NCBI RefSeq assembly: GCF_020400655.1
Contig: NZ_JAINRC010000006.1
Span: 124,001-188,000 of the forward strand
Direction: 5' to 3'
DNA: 64,000 bases
Source: Streptomyces spinosus
GTDB taxonomy: Bacteria; Actinomycetota; Actinomycetes; Streptomycetales; Streptomycetaceae
Part shown: one piece after another, positions 44,239 through 52,100 of the stretch
Numbering within the stretch: the first letter of the stretch is position 1
How the letters are laid out: each line of letters starts with the position of its first letter
Notes under the pieces: model-generated
The model's input: only the letters and a program-made list of their open reading frames with translations
The model's database searches: none
Told to the model about the DNA's origin: nothing
Position numbers and translations under genes: made by a program

Positions 44239-45153
44239 GTGCCGAACGCGTCCGTCCATGCCGGATCCGCCCTGCGGTTCGCGGCGTTCGACCTCGACGG
44301 CACTCTGCTCGCCGTGGACGGGACGTTCCGGCCCGGCCTGACCCGGCGATTCCTCGGTCTGCGCCGTCAGGGCGTCGTTCCCTTGCTCGTGACGGGCCGC
44401 ACGGCCGGCTCGTTCCGGCACGTCGATCCGGACGGCGCGCACCTGGGTGCCCTGGAGGACCGGGTCCTGCTGAGTGACGGCAATGTGGTGCTGGACCGTG
44501 CCACGGGCGCCCTGACCACGCTGCGCAGCCTTCCCGCGGCGGCGTTCGGCCGGTTGGCCGGGGCAGGTCTGAGCAACCTGGTCGCCGAGCTCGACGGCGC
44601 TCTGATCGCCACCTCGCGACGCGCGGCGTTGCAGTACACGCGCGGTTACGCGCTGCCGCGCTCGGAGGTCGTGGTGGACCCCGGACTCGACTGCGCCGCC
44701 GGCACGCTCACGGGTGTGACCGTGTTCGACAGCTGCCCCGATCTCGACGCGTTGCTGACCGGCGTACCGCACGAGATCGACCGGATCGGTGCCTTCGGTG
44801 CCGCCGTCGTCCGCCCTGAGGGCACGTGCAAGGCCTCCGGGCTCGCCGAGTACCTGTCGCGTTACTGGGGGCGGTCCGGACTCGACACGGTGGTCGCCTT
44901 CGGTGACGCCCACAACGACGGCTGCCTTCTCGGATCGGCGGCCCTGGGCGTCGCCGTGGCCGGTGCGGACGAGGTGGCCGTCCGGCACAGCGACATCCGC
45001 CTCACCGAGCCGATCGAAGCCTTCCTGGCCACGTTCGACCCGGACCTGGTGCGTCGCCCGACGCACCAGGCGGGAAGCGTGGCGAACGGCGGAGCCGGGG
45101 AGCCGTGTTTCGGGGCCCATGTGCGCGGACGTCCGGCCGGTGGCGACCGCTGA
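44239..45153 (+). CDS. HAD-superfamily (Cof-like) hydrolase
   Basis: A 304-residue phosphatase-like protein. GTG 44239 follows AGGAG. Motif I is FAAFDLDGTLLAVDG with the nucleophile Asp and general acid Asp. Motif II is PLLVTGRTAG, the motif III region is VVRPEGTCKASGLAEYL, and motif IV is VVAFGDAHNDGCLLGSA. A cap region sits between motifs II and III, as in Cof-type (class IIB) enzymes. It would dephosphorylate a sugar or cyclitol phosphate. It and the NUDIX gene form a short plus-strand unit divergent from the ligase operon. Confidence 0.88.
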   Translation: MPNASVHAGSALRFAAFDLDGTLLAVDGTFRPGLTRRFLGLRRQGVVPLLVTGRTAGSFRHVDPDGAHLGALEDRVLLSDGNVVLDRATGALTTLRSLPAAAFGRLAGAGLSNLVAELDGALIATSRRAALQYTRGYALPRSEVVVDPGLDCAAGTLTGVTVFDSCPDLDALLTGVPHEIDRIGAFGAAVVRPEGTCKASGLAEYLSRYWGRSGLDTVVAFGDAHNDGCLLGSAALGVAVAGADEVAVRHSDIRLTEPIEAFLATFDPDLVRRPTHQAGSVANGGAGEPCFGAHVRGRPAGGDR

Positions 45154-45201
45154 TCCCCCGCGACGGTCGCACGACCGCAGCCCGATCGAGAGGAAAACTC
45201 C

Positions 45202-45702
45202 GTGCCGCGAGAAGAAGCCCCCGGTTCCCGCCCGGTGCGGCGCCTGGCCGCTCGGGTGCTCCTGCTGGACGAGGCGGATCGTCTGCTGCTGTTCGCCGGC
45301 CGCGACGACGGCGACGGGCACACCTTCTGGTACCCCGCGGGCGGAGGGTGTGAGGAGGGCGAAACCTTCGAGCAGGCCGCGGTGCGGGAGATCAGGGAGG
45401 AGACGGGACTCGCGGACGTCGCGCTCGGACCCGAGGTCTGGCGACGACGGGCCGTGGCCTCCTGGGGAGGACGGACCTACGACTGCCATGAGCGCTTCTT
45501 CGTCGCCCGGGTCGCAGCCTTCGACGTCGACACGAGCGGCTTCACCCGGGACGAGCTCGACTCGGTCGTCGGCCACCGCTGGTGGACGCAGGCCGAACTG
45601 GCGCTGACCGCCGACCGGCTGGTCCCCGGCGACCTCGGGCCCCGGCTGGCGGAGCTGCTGGCCTCCGGTCCGCCCGAGCGTCCGGTCGAGCTGGACACCT
45701 GA
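45202..45702 (+). CDS. NUDIX hydrolase
   Basis: A 166-residue protein with a perfect NUDIX box: GGGCEEGETFEQAAVREI followed by REETGL, matching Gx5Ex7REUxEExGU. GTG 45202 follows GAGAGGAAA. The N-terminus VRRLAARVLLLDEADRLLLF is the usual first strand pair. These enzymes cleave nucleoside diphosphates linked to another moiety, so it could process a nucleotide-activated intermediate made by one of the two nucleotidyltransferases, or remove damaged nucleotides. It converges on the exporter gene with 23 bases between stops. Confidence 0.93.
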   Translation: MPREEAPGSRPVRRLAARVLLLDEADRLLLFAGRDDGDGHTFWYPAGGGCEEGETFEQAAVREIREETGLADVALGPEVWRRRAVASWGGRTYDCHERFFVARVAAFDVDTSGFTRDELDSVVGHRWWTQAELALTADRLVPGDLGPRLAELLASGPPERPVELDT

Positions 45703-45725
45703 GCGGCACACGTCTGTCGGCGTCC

Positions 45726-48137
45726 TCATCGCTCCACCAGCTCCCGGTACGGTCCCGGAACGCCGACGAGCTCCTCGTGGCGGCCGGTCTGGGCGACCGC
45801 GCCCCGGTCCAGCACGATGATCTGGTCGGCTTCCTCGACGGCGGTGAGCCGGTGCGCGACCACCACGAGCGTGCAGCCGAGAGACCTGAGCCGGTCGAAG
45901 ATCCGCGCCTCCAGGACCGGGTCGAGCGCGCTGGTCGCCTCGTCGAGGATGAGCAGCCGCGGCTTGCGCACCAGCGCCCGGGCCAGCACGATCCGCTGTC
46001 GCTGACCGCCCGACAGGCCCGTGCCTCCGGACCCGAGCAGCGTGTCGTACCCCATCGGCAGCGCGGCGACGTCCGTGTGGATGCCCGCGAGGCGGGCCGC
46101 CTCCTCGATGTCGGCCTGCGAGACCCGCGTGCCGCCCCAGGCGATGTTCTCGCGGATCGTGCCGGAGAACAGCTTGGCGTCCTGCGTCACGAAGGCGATG
46201 GTCCGCCGGTACGACGTGGCGTCGGCGGACGCGAGGTCCTGCCCGTCCACCAGCACCCGGCCGGCGCTCGGGCGGTGCAGCCCGGCCAGCAGGAGGGCGC
46301 AGGAGGACTTGCCCGACCCGGAGGCGCCCAGCACCGTCGTGAAGCTGCCGCACGGGACCTTGAAGGAGACGTCCCGCAGGACCGTGTGTCCGCTCTGGTA
46401 GGCGAAGGACACCTCCTCCAGCTCCAGCGCGCCGGCCACGTCGAGGACCGCGTCGGTGCCTCGCCGTTCCGGGGGCGACTGCATGATGTCGCCGAGCCTC
46501 GACAGGGAGGCGCCGAGGCCGGAGACCTGGAGTCCCACCTGGACCAGACCGGCCAGCGGCACCAGCAGGCCCATGGCCAGCACGCTGAAGGCGAGCACCT
46601 TGCCCGGGGAGAGCGCTCCGGCGGCGATGCGGAGCGATCCCGCGGCGAGGATCACCAGGGGCGCGGCCGTCTGGAGCGCGGCGCTCAGGGAGGAGGTCAG
46701 CGCGAGCAAGCGCCGGCTGCGGAAACGGGTGTTGAGCTCCCCGGCGAGTGTGTGGCTCCAGCGTTGCCCCGCCGGCCCCTCCACGCCGGCCGACTTCAGT
46801 GTCGGCATGCCGTCGAGGATCTCGAAGAGTTCCGCCTCGGCCCGTGACTTGCTCTCCAGGGCGTCCGCGCTGGCGTACTCCTGGCTGCGCCAGGACCCCA
46901 CGAGGAGCAGCACCTGCAGCACGGCCATCGCCATGACCAGGGAGGCCAGCAGCGGGTCGGCCAGCAGGAGCAGAACCATGTAGACGAGGATCAGGATGCC
47001 GTCGAAGACGCTGATGAAGGCGGACACCGAGAGCACCTGGCGGACGGCGGAGCTCGTCCGGACACGCTGCAGCAGGTCGCCGGAGCTACGGCTGGTGAAG
47101 AACTCGTAGGGCAGCGCGAACAGCCGGTCGAGGATGCCGAGTGTGACGGTCTCGTCCACCAGTGTCTGGATCGCGAGGAAGGACATGGACCGCACGAACT
47201 GCAGAAGGAAGAAGGACGCGGCGACCACCACCAGCCCCAGCCAGAGAAAGGCGGCTCCGTGGAGCTGCCGGCCCGGTGTGACCCGGTCGACGACGTTCTG
47301 GACGGCCAGAGGGGTGGCCAGGTTGAACAGCAGGAGCAGGAGCGAGGAGACGGTGAACGGCAGCCAGCGGGGGCTGCGCGGCAGGAAGAGGCGGAGGTAC
47401 TGCCACGGGCTGTCGGTCCGCGCGCCCGTACGTCCCGCCGGTACCGGTGTGGACAGTCCGGGTCTGACGAGCAGAGCCACGCCGGTGAAGGCGTCGCCGA
47501 CCGCGGACAGGGTCATCCGGCGGCGTCCGTGCGCGGGGTCGACCAGGTAGACGGTGTCCCCCGTCACCCGTTCCAGTACCACGAAGTGGTTGAAGTTCCA
47601 GAACAGGATGGTGCCGCGGGGCAGTTCGCGCAGTGCCTCCAGGCGCACCTGGAGGCCGCGGCACTGGAAGCCGTGGCTGCGGGCGACGTCCAGGAGCCTG
47701 CGGGCCGTGACGCCGTCCCGTCCCGTGGCGGTGGCACGGCGCAGCTCGGTCATCGGGACCTCGAGGCCGTGCAGGGCGAAGACCATGGACAGGACGGCCG
47801 CGCCGCAGTCGCTGGTCTGGGCCTGCAACCGAACCGGCACCCTTCGTCCGCGCAGCCCGGCGAGGCGGGCGCGCACCGGCGTGCGTGGCCGGCGGTCCGC
47901 GGAGCGGTCGCCGGTGCGGGTGCGGAACCACTGCCCGGTCGTCACCGGTGCCCCGTATTCGGTGCCGCCGCCGCGAGCGGCCATCGCTTGCCGCCTGAAC
48001 CGCGGTGCGGTCGCCCCTCGTGAGGGGCGGCGCTGCCCGCCGTCCGGGGTGGGGGCCTCCTCCGTCGCCGTTGCCTGCGGCGCGGCGGCGGTGTCGGTCG
48101 CGGAGCCGCCGGGGGGCCGGGATTCCGTGGGGGTCAT
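45726..48137 (-). CDS. Peptidase C39-containing ABC exporter (PCAT)
   Basis: An 803-residue bifunctional transporter that should cleave the double-glycine leader and export the product. About 90 disordered N-terminal residues precede the C39 protease domain. Its Cys111 is in QTSDCGAA with oxyanion Gln105, His184 in NFNHFVVLE and Asp200 in LVDPAHGR, so the protease looks intact. Six transmembrane helices span roughly 255-545. The ATPase has Walker A GASGSGKSS (604-612), signature LSGGQ (708-712), Walker B LLILDE (728-733) and H-loop His761. The gene is coupled by ATGA to the condensation-like gene upstream, and the precursor peptide gene lies just before that. Confidence 0.96.
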   Translation of the reverse strand: MTPTESRPPGGSATDTAAAPQATATEEAPTPDGGQRRPSRGATAPRFRRQAMAARGGGTEYGAPVTTGQWFRTRTGDRSADRRPRTPVRARLAGLRGRRVPVRLQAQTSDCGAAVLSMVFALHGLEVPMTELRRATATGRDGVTARRLLDVARSHGFQCRGLQVRLEALRELPRGTILFWNFNHFVVLERVTGDTVYLVDPAHGRRRMTLSAVGDAFTGVALLVRPGLSTPVPAGRTGARTDSPWQYLRLFLPRSPRWLPFTVSSLLLLLFNLATPLAVQNVVDRVTPGRQLHGAAFLWLGLVVVAASFFLLQFVRSMSFLAIQTLVDETVTLGILDRLFALPYEFFTSRSSGDLLQRVRTSSAVRQVLSVSAFISVFDGILILVYMVLLLLADPLLASLVMAMAVLQVLLLVGSWRSQEYASADALESKSRAEAELFEILDGMPTLKSAGVEGPAGQRWSHTLAGELNTRFRSRRLLALTSSLSAALQTAAPLVILAAGSLRIAAGALSPGKVLAFSVLAMGLLVPLAGLVQVGLQVSGLGASLSRLGDIMQSPPERRGTDAVLDVAGALELEEVSFAYQSGHTVLRDVSFKVPCGSFTTVLGASGSGKSSCALLLAGLHRPSAGRVLVDGQDLASADATSYRRTIAFVTQDAKLFSGTIRENIAWGGTRVSQADIEEAARLAGIHTDVAALPMGYDTLLGSGGTGLSGGQRQRIVLARALVRKPRLLILDEATSALDPVLEARIFDRLRSLGCTLVVVAHRLTAVEEADQIIVLDRGAVAQTGRHEELVGVPGPYRELVER

Positions 48138-49471
48138 CGCAAGTTCCCTTCAGTGACCACCGGCTGACGCGCCTGGCGGTGCAGTGCCTCGGTGAACGCG
48201 TCCGCGTCGGCCGCCGTGTGGTCACGGGGGTCGAAGCGGACGCTGACGCCCGTCCGGTGGGGGAAGTCGCCGACGGCGAGGTCCAGTCCGTCGGAGCCGT
48301 AGTCGACCCGTGGCGCGAAGGCGTGGTCGGTGACGAGGACGCCGCCCGGCAGCGAGATGACCCCTGGCGCGGCCCGTTCGCGGGACCGTGCGTTGACCGC
48401 GTGGCGGGGACGGCCGGCGGGGACAGGACGTCCGGCCGCCAGCAGGTCGGCCTCCGTGATGTGGCGGTGCCGCATCGTCTGGAGGATCTCCGCCTTCAAT
48501 CCGCGCAGGATCCGTCCGGGATCCTCGCAGCGCGGGATGCGCAGCGGCAGCGAGATCGCCCACTTGCCCATGAGATCCGCCTCGCCGGTGCCCCGGGTGT
48601 CCATCGGCAGGGTCAGATCGATGGACGTCCTGGGCGAGCGGCGGAACACCTCCGCCGCGAAGCAGGCGAGCAGCCACTGGAACATGGAGGCGCCGGCGAG
48701 CCGGCAGTGGTCGCGTACGACGCCGAGCGTGGGCCCGCTCAGCGAGAAGTACCGGGTCAGCGCGGGCTGCGGTGTCTGCGCGTCGGTCTCGTCGGGCGGT
48801 CCGTCCGGTGCGGCCTCCGTGAGGGCGCCGAACTTCTTCTCCCAGTAGGCCCTGTTGACCGTCGAGGACCGTCCGTCGAACCTGTCGCGCTGGCGTCGGA
48901 CGGCGCCGAGCAGATCGCCGGCGGAGCGGATGGCGGGGAGTGTGCCGCCCGCTTCCACCGCGCGGGCGTAGTGGTCCCACAGGTCACGCACGAAGACCGA
49001 GCGGGCCCGGCCGTCGGTGGTCAGCCTCGGGAGGTCCGCCAGGAAGACGTGCAGTTCGGGTGAGCAGCGCAGCAGACGGAAGCGGAAGGGCCATTGCTCG
49101 GCCAGGTTCCACGGGGTGAGCAGGTCGGCCCGGCGGAGCTTGGCCACGAACGCGGCGAACTGGTCCTCGGACCGTGCGTTCACCTGTGTGAGGGTGAGCA
49201 GGCCGGCCTTCGGGGGCGGTTCGCGCAGCAGCTGTCCGGGGCGCCCGTCGGCATCCTCCACGATGCGCAGCCGCAGGGCGTCGTGACGGAGGGTCATCGC
49301 GTGCAGGGCGGTGGCGAACGCCGTCACGTCCAGGGGGCCGTCGATCCGGCAGGAGACCGGCAGTGAGGGCGACGTCCGCTCGCCCCTGCGTTCCCGCCAG
49401 TACTGCTGCTCCTGCCCGTACGAGAGGAGGTGTGCCTTCTCGGTCGTGTCGTGTCCCATCGTTTCTTCCAT
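48134..49471 (-). CDS. Stand-alone condensation-domain-like protein lacking the catalytic HH pair
   Basis: A 445-residue protein with the fold pattern of an NRPS condensation domain: early LSYGQEQQYWRERR (the C1 region), RHDALRLRI, then a centre reading LADLPRLTTDG. In active enzymes this is HHxxxDG; here positions 148-149 are Pro-Arg while Asp153 and Gly154 remain. The expected DFGWG-type motif is also not seen. There are no adenylation or carrier domains in the window except the separate ACP. The loss suggests a scaffold, peptide-binding or altered acyltransfer role. Start at 49471; ATG 49459 with GGAAG upstream is an alternative. Confidence 0.85.
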   Translation of the reverse strand: MEETMGHDTTEKAHLLSYGQEQQYWRERRGERTSPSLPVSCRIDGPLDVTAFATALHAMTLRHDALRLRIVEDADGRPGQLLREPPPKAGLLTLTQVNARSEDQFAAFVAKLRRADLLTPWNLAEQWPFRFRLLRCSPELHVFLADLPRLTTDGRARSVFVRDLWDHYARAVEAGGTLPAIRSAGDLLGAVRRQRDRFDGRSSTVNRAYWEKKFGALTEAAPDGPPDETDAQTPQPALTRYFSLSGPTLGVVRDHCRLAGASMFQWLLACFAAEVFRRSPRTSIDLTLPMDTRGTGEADLMGKWAISLPLRIPRCEDPGRILRGLKAEILQTMRHRHITEADLLAAGRPVPAGRPRHAVNARSRERAAPGVISLPGGVLVTDHAFAPRVDYGSDGLDLAVGDFPHRTGVSVRFDPRDHTAADADAFTEALHRQARQPVVTEGNLR

Positions 49472-49519
49472 CTCCGTGCGAGGACGCCTGCGGGCGCGGG
49501 GGTCCCGGCGGACGGGGGC

Positions 49520-49555
49520 GGTGCCCGGACGGGGTGTCAGCCCCGGCCGGGCACC
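49520..49555 (-). terminator. Long hairpin between the precursor peptide and downstream genes
   Basis: GGTGCCCGG (49520-49528) pairs with CCGGGCACC (49547-49555), and GGGG (49531-49534) pairs with CCCC (49541-49544), leaving two 2-base internal mismatches and a 6-base loop. It lies 19 bases beyond the peptide stop and 48 bases before the condensation-like gene. This is the position of a leaky terminator or RNA-stabilising hairpin that raises precursor mRNA over the processing genes. Confidence 0.7.
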
Positions 49556-49573
49556 GCATGCCGACGCAGGGCG

Positions 49574-49693
49574 TCAGCAGGTGGACGGAACGAGAACGCC
49601 CGTGCTCGAGCCGCCGACGATGCCGTCGAGCGCGCTGTCGTCGAGCTCCGCGATGTCCAGAACCTCGAAGGAGACCTCGTTGTTCGTGATCAT
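49574..49693 (-). CDS. RiPP-type precursor peptide with double-glycine leader
   Basis: A 39-residue peptide starting at ATG 49693, with AGAGGAG six bases upstream. The leader ends ALDGIVGG at residues 21-28. Relative to the cleavage site after Gly28, hydrophobic residues sit at -4 (Ile25), -7 (Leu22), -12 (Leu17) and -15 (Ile14), the exact pattern recognised by C39 peptidases. Acidic residues (EVLDIAELDDSALD) fill the rest of the leader. The predicted core is SSTGVLVPSTC, 11 residues with five Ser/Thr and a C-terminal Cys. The gene heads the unit containing the condensation-like and C39-exporter genes. The core contains many hydroxyl groups, fitting the several kinases and nucleotidyltransferases of the cluster. 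Confidence 0.88.
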   Translation of the reverse strand: MITNNEVSFEVLDIAELDDSALDGIVGGSSTGVLVPSTC

Positions 49694-49736
49694 TTTTACT
49701 CCTCTCAGAGATGGGTTTGCCTGTGCACTCAGCACC

Positions 49737-49776
49737 GTGACAGGTCGCCACGGGGTTTGTGACACGTTTATAGACT
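49737..49776 (+). promoter_or_regulatory. Direct repeat with 22-base period next to a -10-like hexamer (possible SARP site)
   Basis: GTGACA occurs at 49737-49742 and again at 49759-49764, exactly 22 bases apart, followed after six bases by TAGACT (49771-49776), a good Streptomyces -10. SARP activators bind direct heptamer repeats spaced by 11 or 22 bases just upstream of the -10, and a SARP gene lies at the right edge of the window. The site could drive the plus-strand operon. On the minus strand a TTGACA (49800-49795) is also present without a clear -10. Confidence 0.4.
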
Positions 49777-49940
49777 GAGAGAGTCAAGAAACTTTGTCAA
49801 CCCACTGGACGGGCCTTCGCTCAGCATGCAGAATCATGGTCGGCCGGGAGCAACTTCCCTCTGGGCCAAGGCGTTCGGGCGTCTCGGACGTCGCGTGCGA
49901 GGCCGTCGAATCCCGCGGCGGCAGGAACGGAGACGGAACC

Positions 49941-50054
49941 ATGAGTGGAAACAGCCGGGCGCCGGCGACCACCGCCGGGGGTTGCCCCACCACCACGTGC
50001 GCTCCCGCACCGAGGCGGACGGCCGACACCGCCGGCGCGTGTGCGGGGGCGTGA
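49941..50054 (+). CDS. Small Cys-containing peptide ahead of the PHP gene
   Basis: A 37-residue open frame beginning MSGNSRAPATTAGG, with a CPTTTC motif and one more Cys near the end. GGAGACGGAACC precedes the ATG. The stop lies six bases before the PHP phosphatase start, so it would be the first gene of the plus-strand operon. It has no leader-like pattern, signal or membrane segment. It may be a second peptide substrate, a leader peptide controlling the operon, or a chance frame. No family is recognised. Confidence 0.45.
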   Translation: MSGNSRAPATTAGGCPTTTCAPAPRRTADTAGACAGA

Positions 50055-50060
50055 TCCGCG

Positions 50061-50867
50061 ATGGCCTTCGACCTGCACACGCACCACAACCGCTGCGGTC
50101 ACGCCGACGGCTCGTTGCGCGACTACGTCGAGGCGGCGCTGGCAGCCGGTCTGGAGACCATCGGCTTCTCCGACCACTCCCCCTTCTTCGGTGAACCCGA
50201 GGACCACCACCGGCCGTGGGTGGCCATGGCGAAATCGGAGTTCCGGCGCTACCTGGCCGAGGCGGCGGCCCTGCGCGAGGAGTACCGGGGCCGGATCGAG
50301 ATCCTGATCGGTGTCGAATCCGACTTCTTCCCCGAGCACGCCGGCATCTACGGTTCGGTGTACGCGAACACCGACCTCGACTACGTGATCGGCTCGGTTC
50401 ACGTCCTCGGCGAGCTGGACATCTTTCATCCGGACCGCTGGCGCGACACCTCCGAGGAATTCCTGCTCGGAGAAAAGGAGCGGTACTGCGACCTGGTGGC
50501 CGCGTCCGCCCGCTCGGGGCTTTTCGATATCCTCGGTCATATCGACGCCCTGCGGGGCAACTGTCCCGAACTCGGCGCGATCAGAACCCCTGCCGTGGAC
50601 CGGATGCTGCGGGCCATCGCCGAGTCGGACGTCGTGGTGGAAGTGAACACGTCCGGAAACACGAAGCTGTGCGGCGGCTGGTACCCGGACGAGGACCTGC
50701 TCGACCGGGCCCGTCACCACGGCATCCGGCTCACGTTCGGATCCGACGCGCACACCCCCGCCCGGGTCGGCGAGGACCACGAGAAGGTCCGGGCACACCT
50801 CAGGAGTCTGGGCTACCGGGAGTGGTGGGTCTTCGAACGGCGCAAGCCCAGGCGGGTTCCCCTGTGA
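50061..50867 (+). CDS. PHP-domain phosphatase (histidinol-phosphatase-like)
   Basis: A 268-residue metal-dependent phosphoesterase. PHP motifs are all present: DLHTHHNRCGHADG, GFSDHSP, IGVESDFFP, VIGSVHVLG, ILGHIDAL and the C-terminal GSDAHTPARVG. These provide the histidines and aspartates of the trinuclear metal site. Family members hydrolyse histidinol phosphate or other phosphomonoesters. Position directly before inositol-phosphate synthase suggests that it may dephosphorylate an inositol or other polyol phosphate, which is an inference from context. Confidence 0.92.
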   Translation: MAFDLHTHHNRCGHADGSLRDYVEAALAAGLETIGFSDHSPFFGEPEDHHRPWVAMAKSEFRRYLAEAAALREEYRGRIEILIGVESDFFPEHAGIYGSVYANTDLDYVIGSVHVLGELDIFHPDRWRDTSEEFLLGEKERYCDLVAASARSGLFDILGHIDALRGNCPELGAIRTPAVDRMLRAIAESDVVVEVNTSGNTKLCGGWYPDEDLLDRARHHGIRLTFGSDAHTPARVGEDHEKVRAHLRSLGYREWWVFERRKPRRVPL

Positions 50868-50946
50868 GGAGCGCCGGCTCCCCCCTTGTCCCCGGCCGGC
50901 CCCTTCCCGGCCGCGGCCCGAAATACATCGAATCGAGGTACGTGAA

Positions 50947-52098
50947 GTGGTGAACCAGTCCATCCGAGTCGCCCTGGCGGGCGCTGGATCGTGCGCATCG
51001 AGTTTCGTACAGGCCGTGACGCTGGCCCACCGCTCCGCGGGCACCCCCTTGCCGGGCGTCATGCACGAGCGGATCGGCGGCTACGCACTGGCCAACGTCA
51101 CGTTCGTCCAGGCCTTCGAGGCCGACGCCAACAAGGTGGGCCGGGATCTGGCGGACGCCCTGCGCCAGGCGCCCACGGCCGCCGTCCACCACCTGGAGGT
51201 GCCGCCCCTCGGTGTCGTCGTGCAGGCGGGTCCGGCACTCGACGGCATCGCCGGACGGCTCGCCGAGACGATCAGCGTCCACCCCGACTGCGCGGACGTC
51301 ACCGCGGAGGACGTCACCGCCGCACTGCGCGGCTCACGCGCCGACGTCCTGGTGTGCTTCCTGCCGACCGGCGCCACGGAGGCGGTACGCACCTATGCCC
51401 GAGCCTGCGCCGCGGCGGGCGTGGCGTTCGTCAACGCCACGCCCGAACTGGTCGCCAACAACCCCGAGTTGTCCGCGCTCTTCGCCGAGCGCGGGGTGCC
51501 GCTGCTCGGCGACGACCTGCGCAGCCACCTGGGCGCGACGACCCTGCACACCGCGCTGCTGGAGCTGCTGATCAGCCGGGGCCTGCGGGTGAAGGACACC
51601 TACCAGCTCAACGTCGGCGGCAACACCGACTTCCTCAACCTCTCCGACCCGGCGCGCTCGGCCAGCAAGCAGGCCTCGAAGCGCAGGGCGCTGACCAGCG
51701 CCGGCATCGACGCGAGCGAGGTGGCCGCGGGGCCCAACGGCTACGTGAAGCACCTCGGTGACCGCAAGGTGTGCTTCCTGCGCATCGAGGCCGAGTCCAT
51801 CCTGGACGCACCGGTGGCCATGGAGGTCCGGCTGGAGGTCGAGGACAGCCCCAACGCCGCCGCCGTGATCGCCAACGCGGTCCGGGTGGCCAAGTGCGCC
51901 GCCGACCAGGGCCTGGCCGGCGTGATCGACCCGGTGTGCGCCTTCCTGTTCAAGAGCCCCCGGGTCGGCCTCCCCGAGTCGGAAGGGCTCAGCGCCTTCC
52001 AGGGGTTCGTCAGCCGCGCCGCCGCCGCAGCACCGGAGTGGCACGGACACCGGGAGGCCCGCCCGCTCCTCGCCTCCGCACGGCAGGAGGTGGCCTGA
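50947..52098 (+). CDS. ino1: Inositol-3-phosphate synthase
   Basis: A 383-residue NAD-dependent enzyme converting glucose 6-phosphate to inositol 3-phosphate (also named 1L-myo-inositol 1-phosphate). It has the N-terminal nucleotide motif ALAGAGSCASSFVQ and the family motif LNVGGNTDFLNL at 221-232, followed by SKQASKR. SPNAAAVIANAVRVAKCA corresponds to the family DSPN region. This is the short actinobacterial form. Streptomyces has inositol-phosphate synthase elsewhere for mycothiol and phosphatidylinositol, so a copy between a phosphatase and an ACP points to a cyclitol building block in the product. Confidence 0.94.
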   Translation: MVNQSIRVALAGAGSCASSFVQAVTLAHRSAGTPLPGVMHERIGGYALANVTFVQAFEADANKVGRDLADALRQAPTAAVHHLEVPPLGVVVQAGPALDGIAGRLAETISVHPDCADVTAEDVTAALRGSRADVLVCFLPTGATEAVRTYARACAAAGVAFVNATPELVANNPELSALFAERGVPLLGDDLRSHLGATTLHTALLELLISRGLRVKDTYQLNVGGNTDFLNLSDPARSASKQASKRRALTSAGIDASEVAAGPNGYVKHLGDRKVCFLRIEAESILDAPVAMEVRLEVEDSPNAAAVIANAVRVAKCAADQGLAGVIDPVCAFLFKSPRVGLPESEGLSAFQGFVSRAAAAAPEWHGHREARPLLASARQEVA

Positions 52099-52100
52099 CC

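Noticed and set aside
27454..45153. Methoxymalonyl-ACP (FkbG-K) type cassette from the HAD, acyl-CoA dehydrogenase, ACP and 3-hydroxyacyl-CoA dehydrogenase genes
   Set aside because: The HAD protein is a Cof-like hydrolase and not an FkbH-type glyceryl-loading protein, no O-methyltransferase is adjacent, and the dehydrogenase is the double-domain C4 enzyme next to ccr.
48134..49471. A functional NRPS condensation module
   Set aside because: The HH pair is lost, and there are no adenylation or peptidyl carrier domains in the window.
32669..49693. Lasso peptide cluster
   Set aside because: The HprK-like kinases, NTP_transf_5 protein and asparagine-synthase-like protein recall lasso loci, but no RRE or transglutaminase-like leader protease is present, and the precursor has a C39 double-glycine leader without the Thr(-2) type leader and acidic ring residue expected in a lasso core.
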